DNA from: Diadema setosum
Taxonomy: Eukaryota > Echinodermata > Echinoidea > Diadematoida > Diadematidae
Assembly (NCBI GenBank): GCA_033980235.1
Contig: CM067069.1
Span: forward strand, 38,005,992 to 38,069,991
Reading direction: 5' to 3'
Length of the DNA: 64,000 nt
Part shown: positions 42,279-54,048 of the stretch, piece after piece
Numbering within the stretch: position 1 is the first letter of the stretch
Layout of the letters: every line of letters begins with the position of its first letter
Translations under genes and position numbers: made by a program
Notes under the pieces: model-generated
Told to the model about the DNA's origin: nothing
The model's database searches: none
The model's input: only the letters and a program-made list of their open reading frames with translations

Positions 42279-43570
42279 GAGTATGTGGAAACTTTGCTTG
42301 TGTGGCGGTTGTATAGTGGTAGTGGTTTGTTTGTTTGTTTGTGTGTAGACGTGTGCCGGTGTGCGTACGTGTGTCCGTTTGTGTTTGGTTTGATGTTTGT
42401 GCTAACGAACTTTTTGGGCACCAGCAGGCACTATTGTAGCAATTAAAATTCCTTCAACGTGTATGAGCACGGGTTAATAGAGTTCACAGCGGCGTTGATT
42501 TCAAAATAGTATGAGTGTGTCAATTTCAACGGTGAGGCCGGCTAGGAGAGAGAGACCGAGAGAAAGAGCATATACGAAGAAGGTGTCCTCTCTTAATGTT
42601 ACTTGTCTTTGTTCATTTTTTTTTCACTGCATTGACATTATTCCATCAATCTTAACTTCAACTTCCGTATCACTAGTTTTTTTTTTTTTTCCAAGAATAG
42701 GTTTGGCATGCTTTATGCATGAACAAATAATTTCGACACGCCGTAAATAATTTCTTAATCGTTAGTTGATTTTAGCACAAAAGAACTGCCATATACCCAC
42801 CCAAAATACATACGTGTTCATGAACAAACACCAACAAACACTCAAACAAATCCTCATAACGCATTAAAACCACCTCAACATACATTCTTTCATCATATTA
42901 TGCAATAACACACACAAGCACACATACACGCACGAAGGGACACTCAATTATCATTATGCGCGCGAACATAAACACTTCCTTGAAACCAGTCCGTGACATT
43001 TACATGGCTTGCTTGCATGGATGTAGCCTTGTAAATAAGTATACGTTGGTATTTCAATGACTATGTCAAGAATAATATTTCATTTCATTTCATTTCATTT
43101 CACACATGCATGTTCACATGCATGTTTTTTATTTTCATTTCCAATCAATATACACAAGTAATACACTTCATATTATTACATATCTTAGAACATAATAATA
43201 CATATTGGTTATTAAAAGAACTTCATGGAAATGAAAATTGAGGGACTGCTAAAAAGCGAACTTGTATAGTGCAGTCCCCTCACTTACGTTACATTACTGC
43301 AATACATTGATTATATATGGCTTTATAACACAATACAACGATACATGTACCGTACAGGCTAATCATTGGAAGTATACAGTTTTCATTCAATCGAATCGGA
43401 TGGTAACATGAAGCATACGCTTTCACACATACACATACACGTACACAGTGTACACATACACAAGTACACATACACACACATATATTCCCCCCTCCCCCCC
43501 CCCCCCCCCCCCATGTGCTTCGAGGGCGGGCGAAAATTTGTGCGGTCAGCTCCATTCACAAATTGTCGCC
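41880..43570. mobile_element. Hairpin-rich ACAAATTGTCG element
   Basis: The left part has three hairpins built on ACAAATTGTCG(C/T)C (41892-41921, 41939-41984, 42017-42066). The right part has AAAATTTGTGC and ACAAATTGTCGCC (43529-43568). Between are (GT)n at 42241-42275 and CA-rich sequence near 43430-43480. Exact ends are not clear. Confidence 0.5.
42241..42275. repeat. (GT)n microsatellite
   Basis: Pure GT tract of about 35 bp in a GT-rich stretch (42080-42390). Confidence 0.9.
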
Positions 43571-43884
43571 TGTTTTAGATTTTGTGTCGTAACAACATAT
43601 CACTATGGGAAGCCAGAGATTGAAATGTTTACCTCTTGATTTACCGTTCAAAGCAAAAATAAATATGTTTTATGTCTTCCTGACTCAAGTGAGACATAAA
43701 TGTGTTCTATACATATGTTATATCCGATTGAGCAGACTTTGGTTCCCCTTTTTTTCTTTTTGTGGTGGGGAGTGGGGTAAGATATTTCAAAACGATAAGT
43801 CGTCTGGCCTTAAGGCATCCTATACTGTTACCATACTGTCAGAAGTCTAACTCATACGCGAAAAAAACCCCACAAAACATGAAG
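43571..43884. other. Host intron remnant beside a lost LRR exon
   Basis: Paralogous to 50435-50690 (TTGAGCAGACTTTG, TTTCAAAACGATAAGT) which lies next to the acceptor of the split LRR exon. A diverged copy is at 56075-56190. The LRR exon expected at the left is absent, replaced by the hairpin-rich element. Confidence 0.5.
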
Positions 43885-44509
43885 TACACTGTAAAAAATG
43901 CGACATGCGACATGTTTATGAACTAAACACAGTGTTAAAAATCTAAACACTTTGTTTAACATCTAAACACCCGGTGTGTATAGCACGTGTAAAGTATTGA
44001 GAGTTAAAGTGTTTAGCTTGCAGTGTTTAGTTGGAGTGTTTATTCTGGTCACGTTATGTTAATCTCAATATGTCCATATATATATGGAGAAGTGTTGGAA
44101 ATGGTGTGTAAATTGCAATTTCTAGTTTCCTTTTATCACGAGATAGTGGAAACTGTTACGACATCAAGATGCATTATGAAATAATTCATGTTTTAGGCCT
44201 TTCATGGAAATGCCTAATCAATAAGGAAAAAAGATAACCTAAAAATATGTAATACAACTTTAATAAATTTATATTTTGGTTTCGCATGTACAGTCCTATA
44301 TTTTAACTGCTAGAAAAAAAATGGGAGTTGCCTTTGTTAATGATTTCGTTCATGGTTTAGGGCATTACCCAAATGTTTGTTGGTTAGGCCTAAACACTAC
44401 TGTCAGGATAAACAGACGCGTTTACATTTAGAACGCCTCGTAAACACGTTCTAAACACCGCACATGTTTAATATGAACACTGAGGGTGATACTCGTACTC
44501 TACAAGTCA

Positions 44510-44905
44510 GCAGCGCATGTGACATGACGGCCGCGGCCACAACGCACGCAGTGGTACCCTGTGCGTGCGCTTCTAGCGCACACTCGTGCTATGAATGATT
44601 ATGACCATAATCAATGCACAATATTGGCGGGAAAGGAGATGCGCGCGTACGTAGCTGTACGGATGGCTCTGTCTGATTGGCTGGCTGGTGCTGCGATTGC
44701 ATGCCCCAGCAGCGTGATGTGCGTAGGCCTACAGTACGTGCGCATTCGTTCTAGGCTTGGTCGTCCACTACATTATACACTGCACTTACGACTCGATCGA
44801 CTGCGTGCACTGCTGACTCGACTGCACTGCATAAAGGAGCGGATCTAGCTAAGATGGCGTCGAAGGGATAAAGTTCTAGCCTGGCCGGCCTGCATGAAAG
44901 CGGTG
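44510..44905 (+). promoter_or_regulatory. GC-rich, CpG-rich promoter-like region with possible first exon
   Basis: Sharp GC rise inside an AT-rich element. It has GGCCGCGGCC, GATTGGCTGGCTGG (inverted CCAAT) and AAGATGGCG (YY1-like) near 44851, then a good splice donor candidate GCG|GTGAGT near 44902. This would be a promoter and untranslated first exon for the fragments at 45310-46315. Inference only. Confidence 0.4.
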
Positions 44906-45310
44906 AGTCTGCTAAGTCTGCTAAGTCGGTGAATAACAAGATTTATTGCAAAATCGCCCTCGTTCAATGTAAAACTGTAGTAGGCGTGGAAATAAGTTAC
45001 GCCCTTAAAGATTTTGCTCGTTTGTTTTAGTTTTCTATTTCTAAATCTAACGACTAAGTTACGTTAGAACGGGGGAACGCTCTAACTGTAACGTGTTAGT
45101 GTTGTTAACGTTTATTATCTAGTTCTAGGCCTACACTCTGCAAATTACCGGTACCGTAGTTATGGGTAAACTCGGCCTAGCGGGTAAACTCACTGTACAT
45201 CTTTAATTTTACGAAATTATGAAGTATCTTTCATGTGAATGACGATGGGTTAGTGACTATATTTTGAGTGAAATTCAGTTTTATTCCCTGTAAATTCTTC
45301 ACTCAACAGG

Positions 45311-45541
45311 TGGTGAAAATTGAATGTAAAGCCCATTAGGATGTCTTGGAAGGGGATGGCGATGGCACCAAAGTGGGTGACTATGATGTCCTGACGTGTA
45401 CTATATAAATCCTGAAAGACATTACCTCTGATGGCAGAGAACGAGGCATGGTGCAGTCAGCAGAGTATAAATCGACTGGGGATAGTACATCACTGTATAC
45501 CATGTACCCGGTACTACCCATGTGGAAAGTGGAAATCAAGT
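45311..45541 (+). pseudogene. Coding-like exon fragment inside the CACTG element
   Basis: CTCAACAG acceptor near 45310 and donor CAA|GTAAGT near 45542. One frame reads DVLEGDGDGTKVGDYDVLTC then stops. A shifted frame continues DGRERGMVQSAEYKSTGDS and MYPVLPMWKVEI. Joining needs a frameshift near 45404. The family is not recognised. It may be a remnant of an element protein or a captured host exon. Confidence 0.3.
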
Positions 45542-46156
45542 AAGTACTCAAAATTACAGAGCCAAATCAATGAATATTATGTACATTGTACTTAAAGGGC
45601 ATGTAAATGAGTTTCTATAAAATGCAGATTTTAGATGCTTTAAGTTCTTCTGTTTTGTGTGTGTGTGTGTGTGTGTGTGTGTTTTGTTTTTGTTTTTGTT
45701 TTTGTTTTGTTTTTTTTTTCTTTTTTGGGGGGGGGATTACCTACTCCCGACTCCCGAATTCAATCCATTAGCTAAAATAAATATGGAAAATTGATCTATT
45801 GAAAATATTGTTGAAAGTGTAAATTACAGATGTGAAAATCTTCACCCAAGAAACAAAGGATACAGTATGGTCGTAACTCTGCTTGATAATGATGATGAAT
45901 AAGAAAGAAAAAAAAACAACAAAAAAGACTTGAATTATTTCCAGAAAATTCAGCAAAGTAAGTAAAAACTGACGCAAGACACTATGTGCTAATGTGATGA
46001 AGGGATTCTATCATTCCTTTTAATTTGAACTTGCTTATGGATTCAGTCAACTTCTTTGCTATCCATTCATTTTCAGAATCTATGGGAGCAGTTAAGTCCA
46101 TTGTATTGCAAAGCCAACTGACTTGTTTTCCTTGTGTAATCATTTCTTTTTACCAG

Positions 46157-46315
46157 CACCAGTACGTCATGGAAGAATTGATCAGGGATCACGCCAAACC
46201 TGTCTGGATTAGAATGAAAGATGCATGCGCTTACTTCTATACAACCCGTCTAAGAGTGCAAACATCTGAGGATTACAAGGACATCGCAAGACGTATAGGC
46301 CTACATGCCATATGA
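46157..46315 (+). CDS. Coding-like terminal exon inside the CACTG element
   Basis: ctttttaccag acceptor, then HQYVMEELIRDHAKP, RMKDACAYFYTTRLRV and EDYKDIARRIGLHAI, stop at 46315. The phase does not fit a simple splice from 45541. The helical 'KDACAYFY......DYKDIARRI' pattern vaguely recalls proteins associated with transposons in invertebrates, but no family is claimed. It is probably a degraded element gene. Confidence 0.35.
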   Translation, partial: HQYVMEELIRDHAKPVWIRMKDACAYFYTTRLRVQTSEDYKDIARRIGLHAI

Positions 46316-48323
46316 AGGGAATGAACCATGGATAATGATTTTGAATGTTAATAATCTTTTTCCCGCTAGCCATGTGATGTCTCACATCGTCATGATGCAC
46401 TACAGACTTATTAGGAGGCATCCCACCTGTTAGAGCAACCTTTCTATTGTTTTTTTTTTTCTTCTTCACTGACAGTGTGCATCTAAACCTGTATACTAGA
46501 ATAAAGTAAATCATATGGGGGTTGATAGGGTTTTGTATGCGCTGGGGCTTCAGTTCTCCGTGTGCGTGTATGCGTGTATTACATAATGACGAACCTCTAA
46601 AGAAATATGAAGGTAGGGGGGCCTATATAATTCGAAGAGGAATTCAATGCTTATTTGATGAAAATTGGTTTTGAAATGGCAGGGATATCCAAAACAAAGC
46701 GATTCTATTGTTCTCTGTGCTTACGATAATGGTCACCTGTATTCTTATTGCTCATAGATATGTGTAATTGTCTTTTTTTAACAGCTGGTACGTAAAATTG
46801 GAATGTTATCTATTAAGTAAAGACACTTGCTCGAAATCGTTTTGCACTACAATGTACTAAGAAAAACAGTTTTATTCACTTCATTTTATTCATCAACCAA
46901 TATCCTTGTAATTCACTGTTAAGATATTACTCAAGAACTTTGTTCGATTGGCTTTCTGTTATATTCTTGTGCAAAAAGGAATATAGAAATCAAAACAAAT
47001 CAAATTAAAAATATCAGCCATTTCATTTTTTTCCCCTCAGGTTCTTCATATACAATCAGCAGATATTGGACGCAAATAAGAGGCCAGTAGTTGCATTTGT
47101 TTGGAATTCTTTGCAATTTTCTTGTAGACCTGATAGGAAATGCAGCATTCGGTAGTTAATATTTTCTTTCTGAGATATTCTTGAAATCGGTCACATGGAG
47201 AGAGGTATCAGAAATGTAGTAAAACATGCATGGAGAACAGGGAGGAGTCTTGCAACTGACTGACAAATTGACAAGGGAGGAGTCTTGCTGATCACATCGC
47301 GTGTTCATGACAGCCTTGCATACCCTCCCGCCTCCAGTTACAATGCATTATTTTTTCTTTGTTCATATCCTCTTGTCTTTACCAAAAATTCTGCTGTGTC
47401 GAGATTGAAAGTAGCCCTCCATACCATGATTATGTGGAGTATGATGAGACTGATTAGACTCTAATAGACTATTCATGTATACCCATTGAGTTTGACTTCT
47501 TTCTCCAAGGTTCTAGCAAGGTAGAAGTTTTTTCTCACTCACCTTTTGAAATCCACTAACATTCTAAGATTTCTCTCGAAATACCAAAAGTGAAAAATCA
47601 ATAAGTACTGTTAGCCTACATGTACTTTCAGTGAACGTCGCAGTGAAAAGAACAATATCATGTATGTATTTAAGTTCCATTATTGGTACTGATCAGGGAG
47701 TGCAGATGTTCACCACAGGCTAAATACAGTGAAAACATTGTTGTTTTTTGTTTTTGTTTTTGTTTTTGTTTTTGATTTTTTTTTTTTTTTGGGGGGGGGT
47801 CTCTTTATGATGAGTGCATCATCTACACTCCCTGATCAGTACCAATGCGACCATAGTGTTGTGCATGGTATAATTTGTGAGCCTAATTTGGTTCGGGTAC
47901 ACCCTAAAGCACTTTGCCAATAACTGATGCAATCTTCAAGGTCGGCATCGATTTGTTCACAGACTGCAGTTATGTTCCTGGAGGTGTTACATACATGTCA
48001 ATCTTCCGAAACGTCGAGTTGCAATTCACAATCAACAAGTTTATTCGATTGTTTTACAATACATGTACTAAGAATTAGTTCTGAATACAGTTGAAAGACG
48101 GCAATTCTTGAAAGTAGGCTAAGAATTACATGTGACTGAAAAGTAATTGTTAAATGCAATTTTTTTTTCCTCCAAAATGAGTTATGTGTCATTTCCTGCA
48201 AATACAAACTTTACTGTGTGTATAGGAGAGAATTCCATTTACGTCTTCGTGTACAGGCCAGTGACTCCCAGGTATCTTGCATTTAACTCAGTATGGTGTC
48301 GTATAGCAATAACATGGCAATAT

Positions 48324-48913
48324 TTAAAGGGGAAATTCAGTCCAAATACAAATTAGTTTGATAAGAAAGAATGAAATATTAAGAGTTCATTGGTAAAATT
48401 TTGATCGAAATCGGATGTAAAATAAGGAAGTTATGACATTTTGAAGTTTCGCTAATTTTTGAGGAAACAGTTCTTGAATGGTTGATATGAATATGCAAAT
48501 GGCAACGTGGGCATGTCATTCCCTCACAACTTACTTGATTTCAAGTTTTTCATTCAAACGCAATTATTCACGAGGCTCAAGTCCTGATATATCTATAACT
48601 GATCACTTTTCTGAAGTTATTCAACCAGCAATACCATAATGTTTCACATTTCATTAACATAAACATTGAATTTCATCATTTTTTTTGGGGGGGGGGTACA
48701 CAATCAATGGAAAATTGTGAGGTTATGGCATGGTCAACTCACTCATTTGCATATTCATATCCACTTTTAACTGCTTTGCAGAAATTAGCAAATCTTCACA
48801 GTTTGATAATTTCCTTATTTTTCATCCGATTTCATTCAATTTTTTACTGTTAAACTGGTAAGGTTTTACTCTTTTTTATCAGACTTATTTATTGGACTCG
48901 AATTCCCCTTTAA
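48324..48913. mobile_element. Long-TIR MITE with TTAA targets inside the CACTG element
   Basis: TTAA (48324-48327, 48910-48913) flanks AGGGGAAATTCAGTCCAA and TTGGACTCGAATTCCCCT. The inverted similarity continues for well over 100 bp inward (for example ATAAGGAAGTTATGACA and its complement region). It is nested and so younger than its host element. Confidence 0.8.
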
Positions 48914-49918
48914 AGGATTTTAACTTATTATTCATCAGATATTGCCCAAGCTTTGACTGATGTTTTGATAACTTGCATTCAGAGAATTGCCTTTAACTCT
49001 TGTAGCCAAAATGTTTCTGAAAGCTAACCCAGGTCTTCCCTGGTATTATGCGATGTAAGTGTGCTGATGATTTGGTACATACTGGGTAACTTCTATATAA
49101 TGTTATGCGTTTATCTTATTCCATGCAAAAAAGTGGAAACAATCCACTTTACATTAATGAATACATGGGAATTAACATGCATGATGATATGTCTCATTTA
49201 AACACGTAGAAATTAGCATGTATGAATGTATGATGTGTAAACATGTCTCATATAAACACGTGGAAATTACCATGTATGATGTGTAAACATGTCTCATATT
49301 ATAAACACTCAGCATGTATAAGGTGTAAACATGTATCATATAAACACTGAGAAATTACGATGTTTAATATGTAAACATGTCACATGTTTAGTGTATGCAA
49401 TTTTGTGATCGATCTAAAAATCAGACATGTGTTCTGAGAATAAACACTAAGATGGCAAATAAACATGTCGCAGTGTTTTTAATCCGTCACAGCGAATAAA
49501 CATGTCGCAGTGTTTACATCGTAAACAGTGCGTCATGTTTATTTTTTGGTTCAGTGTTTAGATCTTAAACATTGTGGGTGTTTATGTGACTGTGCGGTGT
49601 TTAGTATTTAAACACTGTGAGTGATTACGGTGTAAACGTTTGGTGTTTAGGCTATAAACACAGCAGGTGTTTAGTTTTTAAACATCAGAACCGTTTAAAA
49701 CATAAACATGTGTGTGTGATAAACACCTAGGGTGTGCTGAAAATAAACACAGCATGTGTTTAGTTCATAAACATGTTTAATATATAAACACGTCGCAGTG
49801 TTTTTAAACTGTCACAGAAAAGTGTTTAGTTAGGTGTTTAGAAACTAAACAAATTTTTTACAGTGTAGGGAATATCAAATAGAAACTAGAAATCTTGGAC
49901 ATGTCCACATGACTTTAC

Positions 49919-50434
49919 CTGACAGGTTGATGCTGAGTCAGCGGCTGTTGCGAAGAAATTTTCAGGCACGTAGTCGCATATTATATTTGAGGAATGATTT
50001 AAACTTTCCAGGAGAAACAAAAACCCAGCATTGTTGCTTTAAAATATATCTTAAATGTGAGTTTGGGGTAGAAACAACCATTGTAACAATTTGAATCCGT
50101 ATAACAATGTTAAATACTGTGGAATATGTCAACAGTTACAATAAAAATGTTTCCAGACGAAACCGTCTACAGTTATGGTTTAAAGAGAAAAAAAATACTG
50201 ATACCTCCATATATTTTAAGACTTATTGCAAACATTTTATATGTAGGATGTTTTATGATACAACAGACCTACACATAATATGCATTAAATGTGATATCTT
50301 GAACTTTTTTTTTTAAATCACTGCTCCCAAAGACTTAGCACTGCACACGCCCATCGGGCCAAGTCCTCTCCCATCGAAGAATGATTTTGAGAATCATCAT
50401 TCTCTACTCTTAAAGACGATTTCATATCTTGAAT
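49919..50434 (-). pseudogene. LRR-like exon split by an insertion
   Basis: The 5' part (50322-50434) starts at acceptor tcacag with IQDMKSSLRVENDD, then LARWACAVLSL, then stops. The 3' part (49919-49980) reads CDYVPENFFATAADSASTCQ followed by donor GTAAAGTC. About 340 bp of unrelated AT-rich sequence separates them, and about 20 bp of the exon is lost at the junction. Both splice sites survive but the exon is no longer coding. It is closest to the 39495 exon. Confidence 0.8.
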
Positions 50435-50512
50435 CTGTGAAGCAAAGTTATCAAATAGGCTCTTCACATGTTACCTTGAGTTGAGCAGACTTTGATTTCC
50501 CCCATTTTTTTA

Positions 50513-50514
<2 letters not shown>

Positions 50515-50566
<52 letters not shown>

Positions 50567-50584
50567 GTTATTATTATTATTATT
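50515..50584. repeat. (ATT)n microsatellite
   Basis: About 70 bp of ATT repeats with one TGTT interruption. Confidence 0.9.
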
Positions 50585-50758
50585 TGTTTGCAAGATGTTT
50601 CAAAACGATAAGTTGTCCGGACAGCAGGCATCCTATTCTGTAACCATATTGACCAATCTAAGCATACTTATGAATTATTGCACACATGACTTGAAGTTTC
50701 TAACACTATTGGAAGCTCGAGATTTGCATGTTTACCTCTAATCTAACCATCTAAGTAC

Positions 50759-50993
50759 TTAAAGGGGATGGCTAGTAACTGATCGTTGACGGTCCCGTTT
50801 AAGATCGCCCCAGTTCAAAGCTTGAAGCATTGAACTGAACATTTAAACCCTCAATATGAGACCATTCTGAAGAAAATGATTTTCACACAACAATAGATAT
50901 ATATACTCTTAAATGAATCCCGCAAGGATTGGAACAATGATTCCCCAACATTCCCACTGATTCCCACTGATCAGTTACTAGCCATCCCCTTTA
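50759..50993. mobile_element. 235-bp TTAA-type MITE
   Basis: The 24-bp inverted ends begin AGGGGATGGCTAGTAACTG. The left target is TTAA (50759-50762). The right target is interrupted by the element at 50994, leaving TTA. Confidence 0.75.
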
Positions 50994-51736
50994 GACCAGG
51001 CGTTAACTAGGGCGCGGACACGACGCGGACAAGATCCGGAAAGCAAATTTGGGGTTATTCCGCACTCGTTCGGCAATCTGTCTGCACGTTCCTGAAAGTG
51101 TCCGCTCACTGTCCTAAACATGTCCGGGCATTTCCGCACCTTCGGGAGAGAGAAGGATTTTCGCGTCCAAATTTTGATCGAGACCAAAATTTGGACGCAG
51201 AAATAAACTTCCTGTCACCTTCGGCAACTTGTCCTGACGATGTCCTCGGGACATCGCGCCTGTCTGGAACCCTTCTGCTCCTTCCGCAAACGCTCTTGAA
51301 AGAATCCCGCGGTGTGAGGAAGCTTCGCGAATTAAAGCGGAAGACACCAGTAATGTTTTAGAACAGCGTGGAGCCGATGCGGATCAATATATCCAAGTGT
51401 CCGGAGCCGATGCGGACATTTTGTGATCAAGACATGAAAGAGTCAACACGTTCCATGAGCGAAATGATTTTTAAAGTTGAAAAATAGTTCAATGCAGCAT
51501 TATGTCAATGAAACGCAAAAAAAAAAAGACCAATAAGGGAGGCGAGGTCCCCAATATGCAACCTCCACAAGTAAACCTCTCTTCCACTGATTAGGAAAAG
51601 GTAAATATCAGGATTTTCCAGTCTCAAATGAAAGAAGCAAAGCAGAAGGCAGTGGATTTATTTTGCCAACCGTAACTAGGAAATAGAAGAAACAGCACTC
51701 TCCGCTACAAGTAAACTGTGTTTCCGACGCCTAGTC
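50994..51736. mobile_element. 743-bp TIR element (GACCAGGCGT ends), relative of 25098-27407
   Basis: The left GACCAGGCGTTAACTAGGGC and right GACGCCTAGTC ends are inverted. It shares long GC-rich terminal sequence with the right end of 25098-27407 (complement of 26940-27407, for example TGTCCGGGCATTTCCGCACC). Inserted into the target repeat of the MITE at 50759. Confidence 0.8.
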
Positions 51737-51899
51737 TAAAGACACAATTATAATTTACATTTTTCAGTTAAGCATTATTTCCAATCAAATCTCGTCTTTG
51801 TTGCAAGACATGTACAATGTTAACTCAAACCAAATACACATGATTATTCTACGCGTCATACACCAGATTGTAATCTGAATAATCCCAAACTTATTTGAG

Positions 51900-52365
51900 C
51901 TCAAAGATCAGTCAGGTATCACCGACAGGATGTATGCAACGCTTTACCTAATTATCTGAAGTAATGTTCCTCCTTAAATTCATTTAAGGCATCTTTTAAG
52001 AAATATCTTATTTTGAAATACCATGCATACTATTAGAGATGAAAGAGATTTTTTCACTTTAAATCTTGATTTATTGAGTTGATTTCCACTTTAAATTATT
52101 AATTCATTGATATTTTCATTAAGCTACGATCATTTTTTTTTGATAAACGAACATGAGCTTTCTTCAATTCTTTAGACTACTCAGTATGTATCAAACAACA
52201 CACATAATACGTGCACACACACAAACACACACAACACATACACGTTTAGCATAAACACATGTATGTTCAAAACCAATTTATACACATAATCAGAAGTACT
52301 GGTATTCATACGACAACTCACATCGTTCTAATGTAATTCTAGTGATAATAAAAACATATTTCATT
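51900..52365 (+). mobile_element. 5'-truncated LINE 3' end
   Basis: A LINE C-terminus reads NALPNYLK then (after TAA) CSSLNSFKASFKKYL, as in the 'WN.LP..LK....S..SFK..LK..L' ending of CR1/Jockey proteins. About 330 bp of 3' UTR with CA-rich sequence follows. Confidence 0.55.
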
Positions 52366-53290
52366 GTACTTAATGCGCTAAATTCACTACTCTGCACATC
52401 TTTCTTTTTTCTTTTTCCTTTCCTTTTTTCCCCACTGACGTCCCCTTGTGGATGTCACAAAGCTAGCACAAACATTTCAATTGGAAAAACCCATTTTGTA
52501 TAATAAATATGTATCATCATGTTTCTTCTTCCCTTTTTGAGATTCTGAGGTTGCAATCACTATCAAGCACGTGCTTACAGACGGCAGGCTCCTACATTTT
52601 TTTTTTCTTCTTCCTCCTCTTTATCTGGAAACAAGTCTATCGTCGATTCCTTTGATTTCATTGTTATGTTTATACTTTAAAGATTGTGATAATGATACTA
52701 TAAATGTAAAATTGTCTTTTTTTTCCTATTAATTGTCAGATACACGTGTTGCATTTTGTCAAGTATGATTTCCTTGAAAGAAAATAAAAATGCAGAAATA
52801 AAATTGAATAGAAGTAAAAAAAACAAACAAACGCACACACACACGCACACATTCTGATATTTCTTACACTGCTGTGCAGCCTTCGCATGATATGATGCTT
52901 CCAGCTATAAAGGATTAGGCCGGGGGTCTTTAAATGAATGTACTGATTCTTCATAAACAATTAAAAGCACTTATATTGTTCAAAATTGTTGTTAGCCATT
53001 ATTTACATCAGGGCCCCTTGTATAAGACCTGTTATGGAAATCAATTTCAAATCATCCTAAAGCTGTAAATGCACGTAATTAGTAATTAGAAATGTCTTTG
53101 CTTTAAAGATCAAGCGCAGGTTACGATCAATATTTTACAACTTTCACTAATCAAAATGTCACACTGAACGCGCCTAAAGTTGAAGTTAATATCAATTCCA
53201 CAAAATCTACACTCAATCTACCATCAAAATATATGTATGTGTTTGCATCAATGAATGTTAATATATTTCTGTGACAACAGTGTATGCTTG
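52366..53290. other. No gene recognised
   Basis: AT-rich non-coding sequence with pyrimidine runs (52400-52430) and a short AC repeat (52835-52850). No exon or element ends recognised. Confidence 0.4.
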
Positions 53291-53299
53291 GAAGGTGAT

Positions 53300-54048
53300 A
53301 CCTTGTGAGATAGATAAAGTGATTACTCATGGAACTCTCTTCCTACTGAAATGAAAAATTCAATTAGTATTGGCACATTCAAAATCAAATAAAAACAAAA
53401 TCAGTCGTTACTGAAACTTGATACAACAGACAACCTCTCATGTCAGTGATTGTCTCCATTTCTCATATGCGGATCTTACACAAGCTATACCGACATGCTG
53501 AATGCGCGCTGGCTTCCTCGTCTCATGACCCTTTGTCCTGTGTTATTTGTTCGGGTTTGCATGGATGTTACTGTGACAGTGTGTGTTTGTGTGTGTCTGT
53601 GTGTGTCTGCGTGTGTCTGTGTGTCATCTGGTCCCATTGCTTTACTTGTACCTCTTCCTCATATCTGTTTTGAACTGGCGGAATGCCCATTCGTTTATTT
53701 TAATATAATACGCACGTATGCATAGCCTTTTTTTTTTTTTTTTTTTTTACTCACGGAACTTGGTACTCAGTAATTGTACAAGCTTCGCTTCTTATGCAAG
53801 TTCCCTCCATATTCGGTACTAAAGCTAGTGCTATTTCAATAAAGTGATTTCATGAAGATCAAATTATTTGAATAATACATATGTTCATAAGTGCTTGTAG
53901 TTGCAGGTGTGTATGTATTATTCTTTTGTTATATCATTGTTTGTATATGATTTATGGCACTCCCACCTTCTTGTACAAAGTGTTACAAATCCTACGTAGC
54001 AATTTATTTGTATTATTTGGATATGAGAATAAATGAAATGAAATGAAA
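53300..54048 (+). mobile_element. 5'-truncated LINE 3' end with (AAATG)n tail
   Basis: The frame 53327-53392 reads SWNSLPTEMKNSISIGTFKI then stops, the C-terminal signature of CR1/Jockey-group ORF2. The 3' UTR has a GTGTGTCT-rich stretch (53578-53622) and ends in AATAAATGAAATGAAATG. A T run of 20 is at 53729-53748. Confidence 0.7.

Larger units (their letters stand above)
43887..49865. mobile_element. CACTG-ended (EnSpm/CACTA-like) element, 5.98 kb
   Basis: The ends CACTGTAAAAAA and TTTTTTACAGTG are inverted, with TA on both sides (43885-43886, 49866-49867). Both terminal regions hold many direct and inverted copies of TAAACAC/GTGTTTA (43920-44050, 44390-44480 and very dense in 49195-49850). 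Short TIRs plus dense subterminal repeats are the hallmark of CACTA elements. No DDE transposase is recognised. Contains a GC-rich promoter-like region and coding-like fragments. Confidence 0.75.

Noticed and set aside
42059..42446. Val/Cys-rich and Thr/His-rich frames
   Set aside because: They are translations of GT/CA microsatellite sequence.
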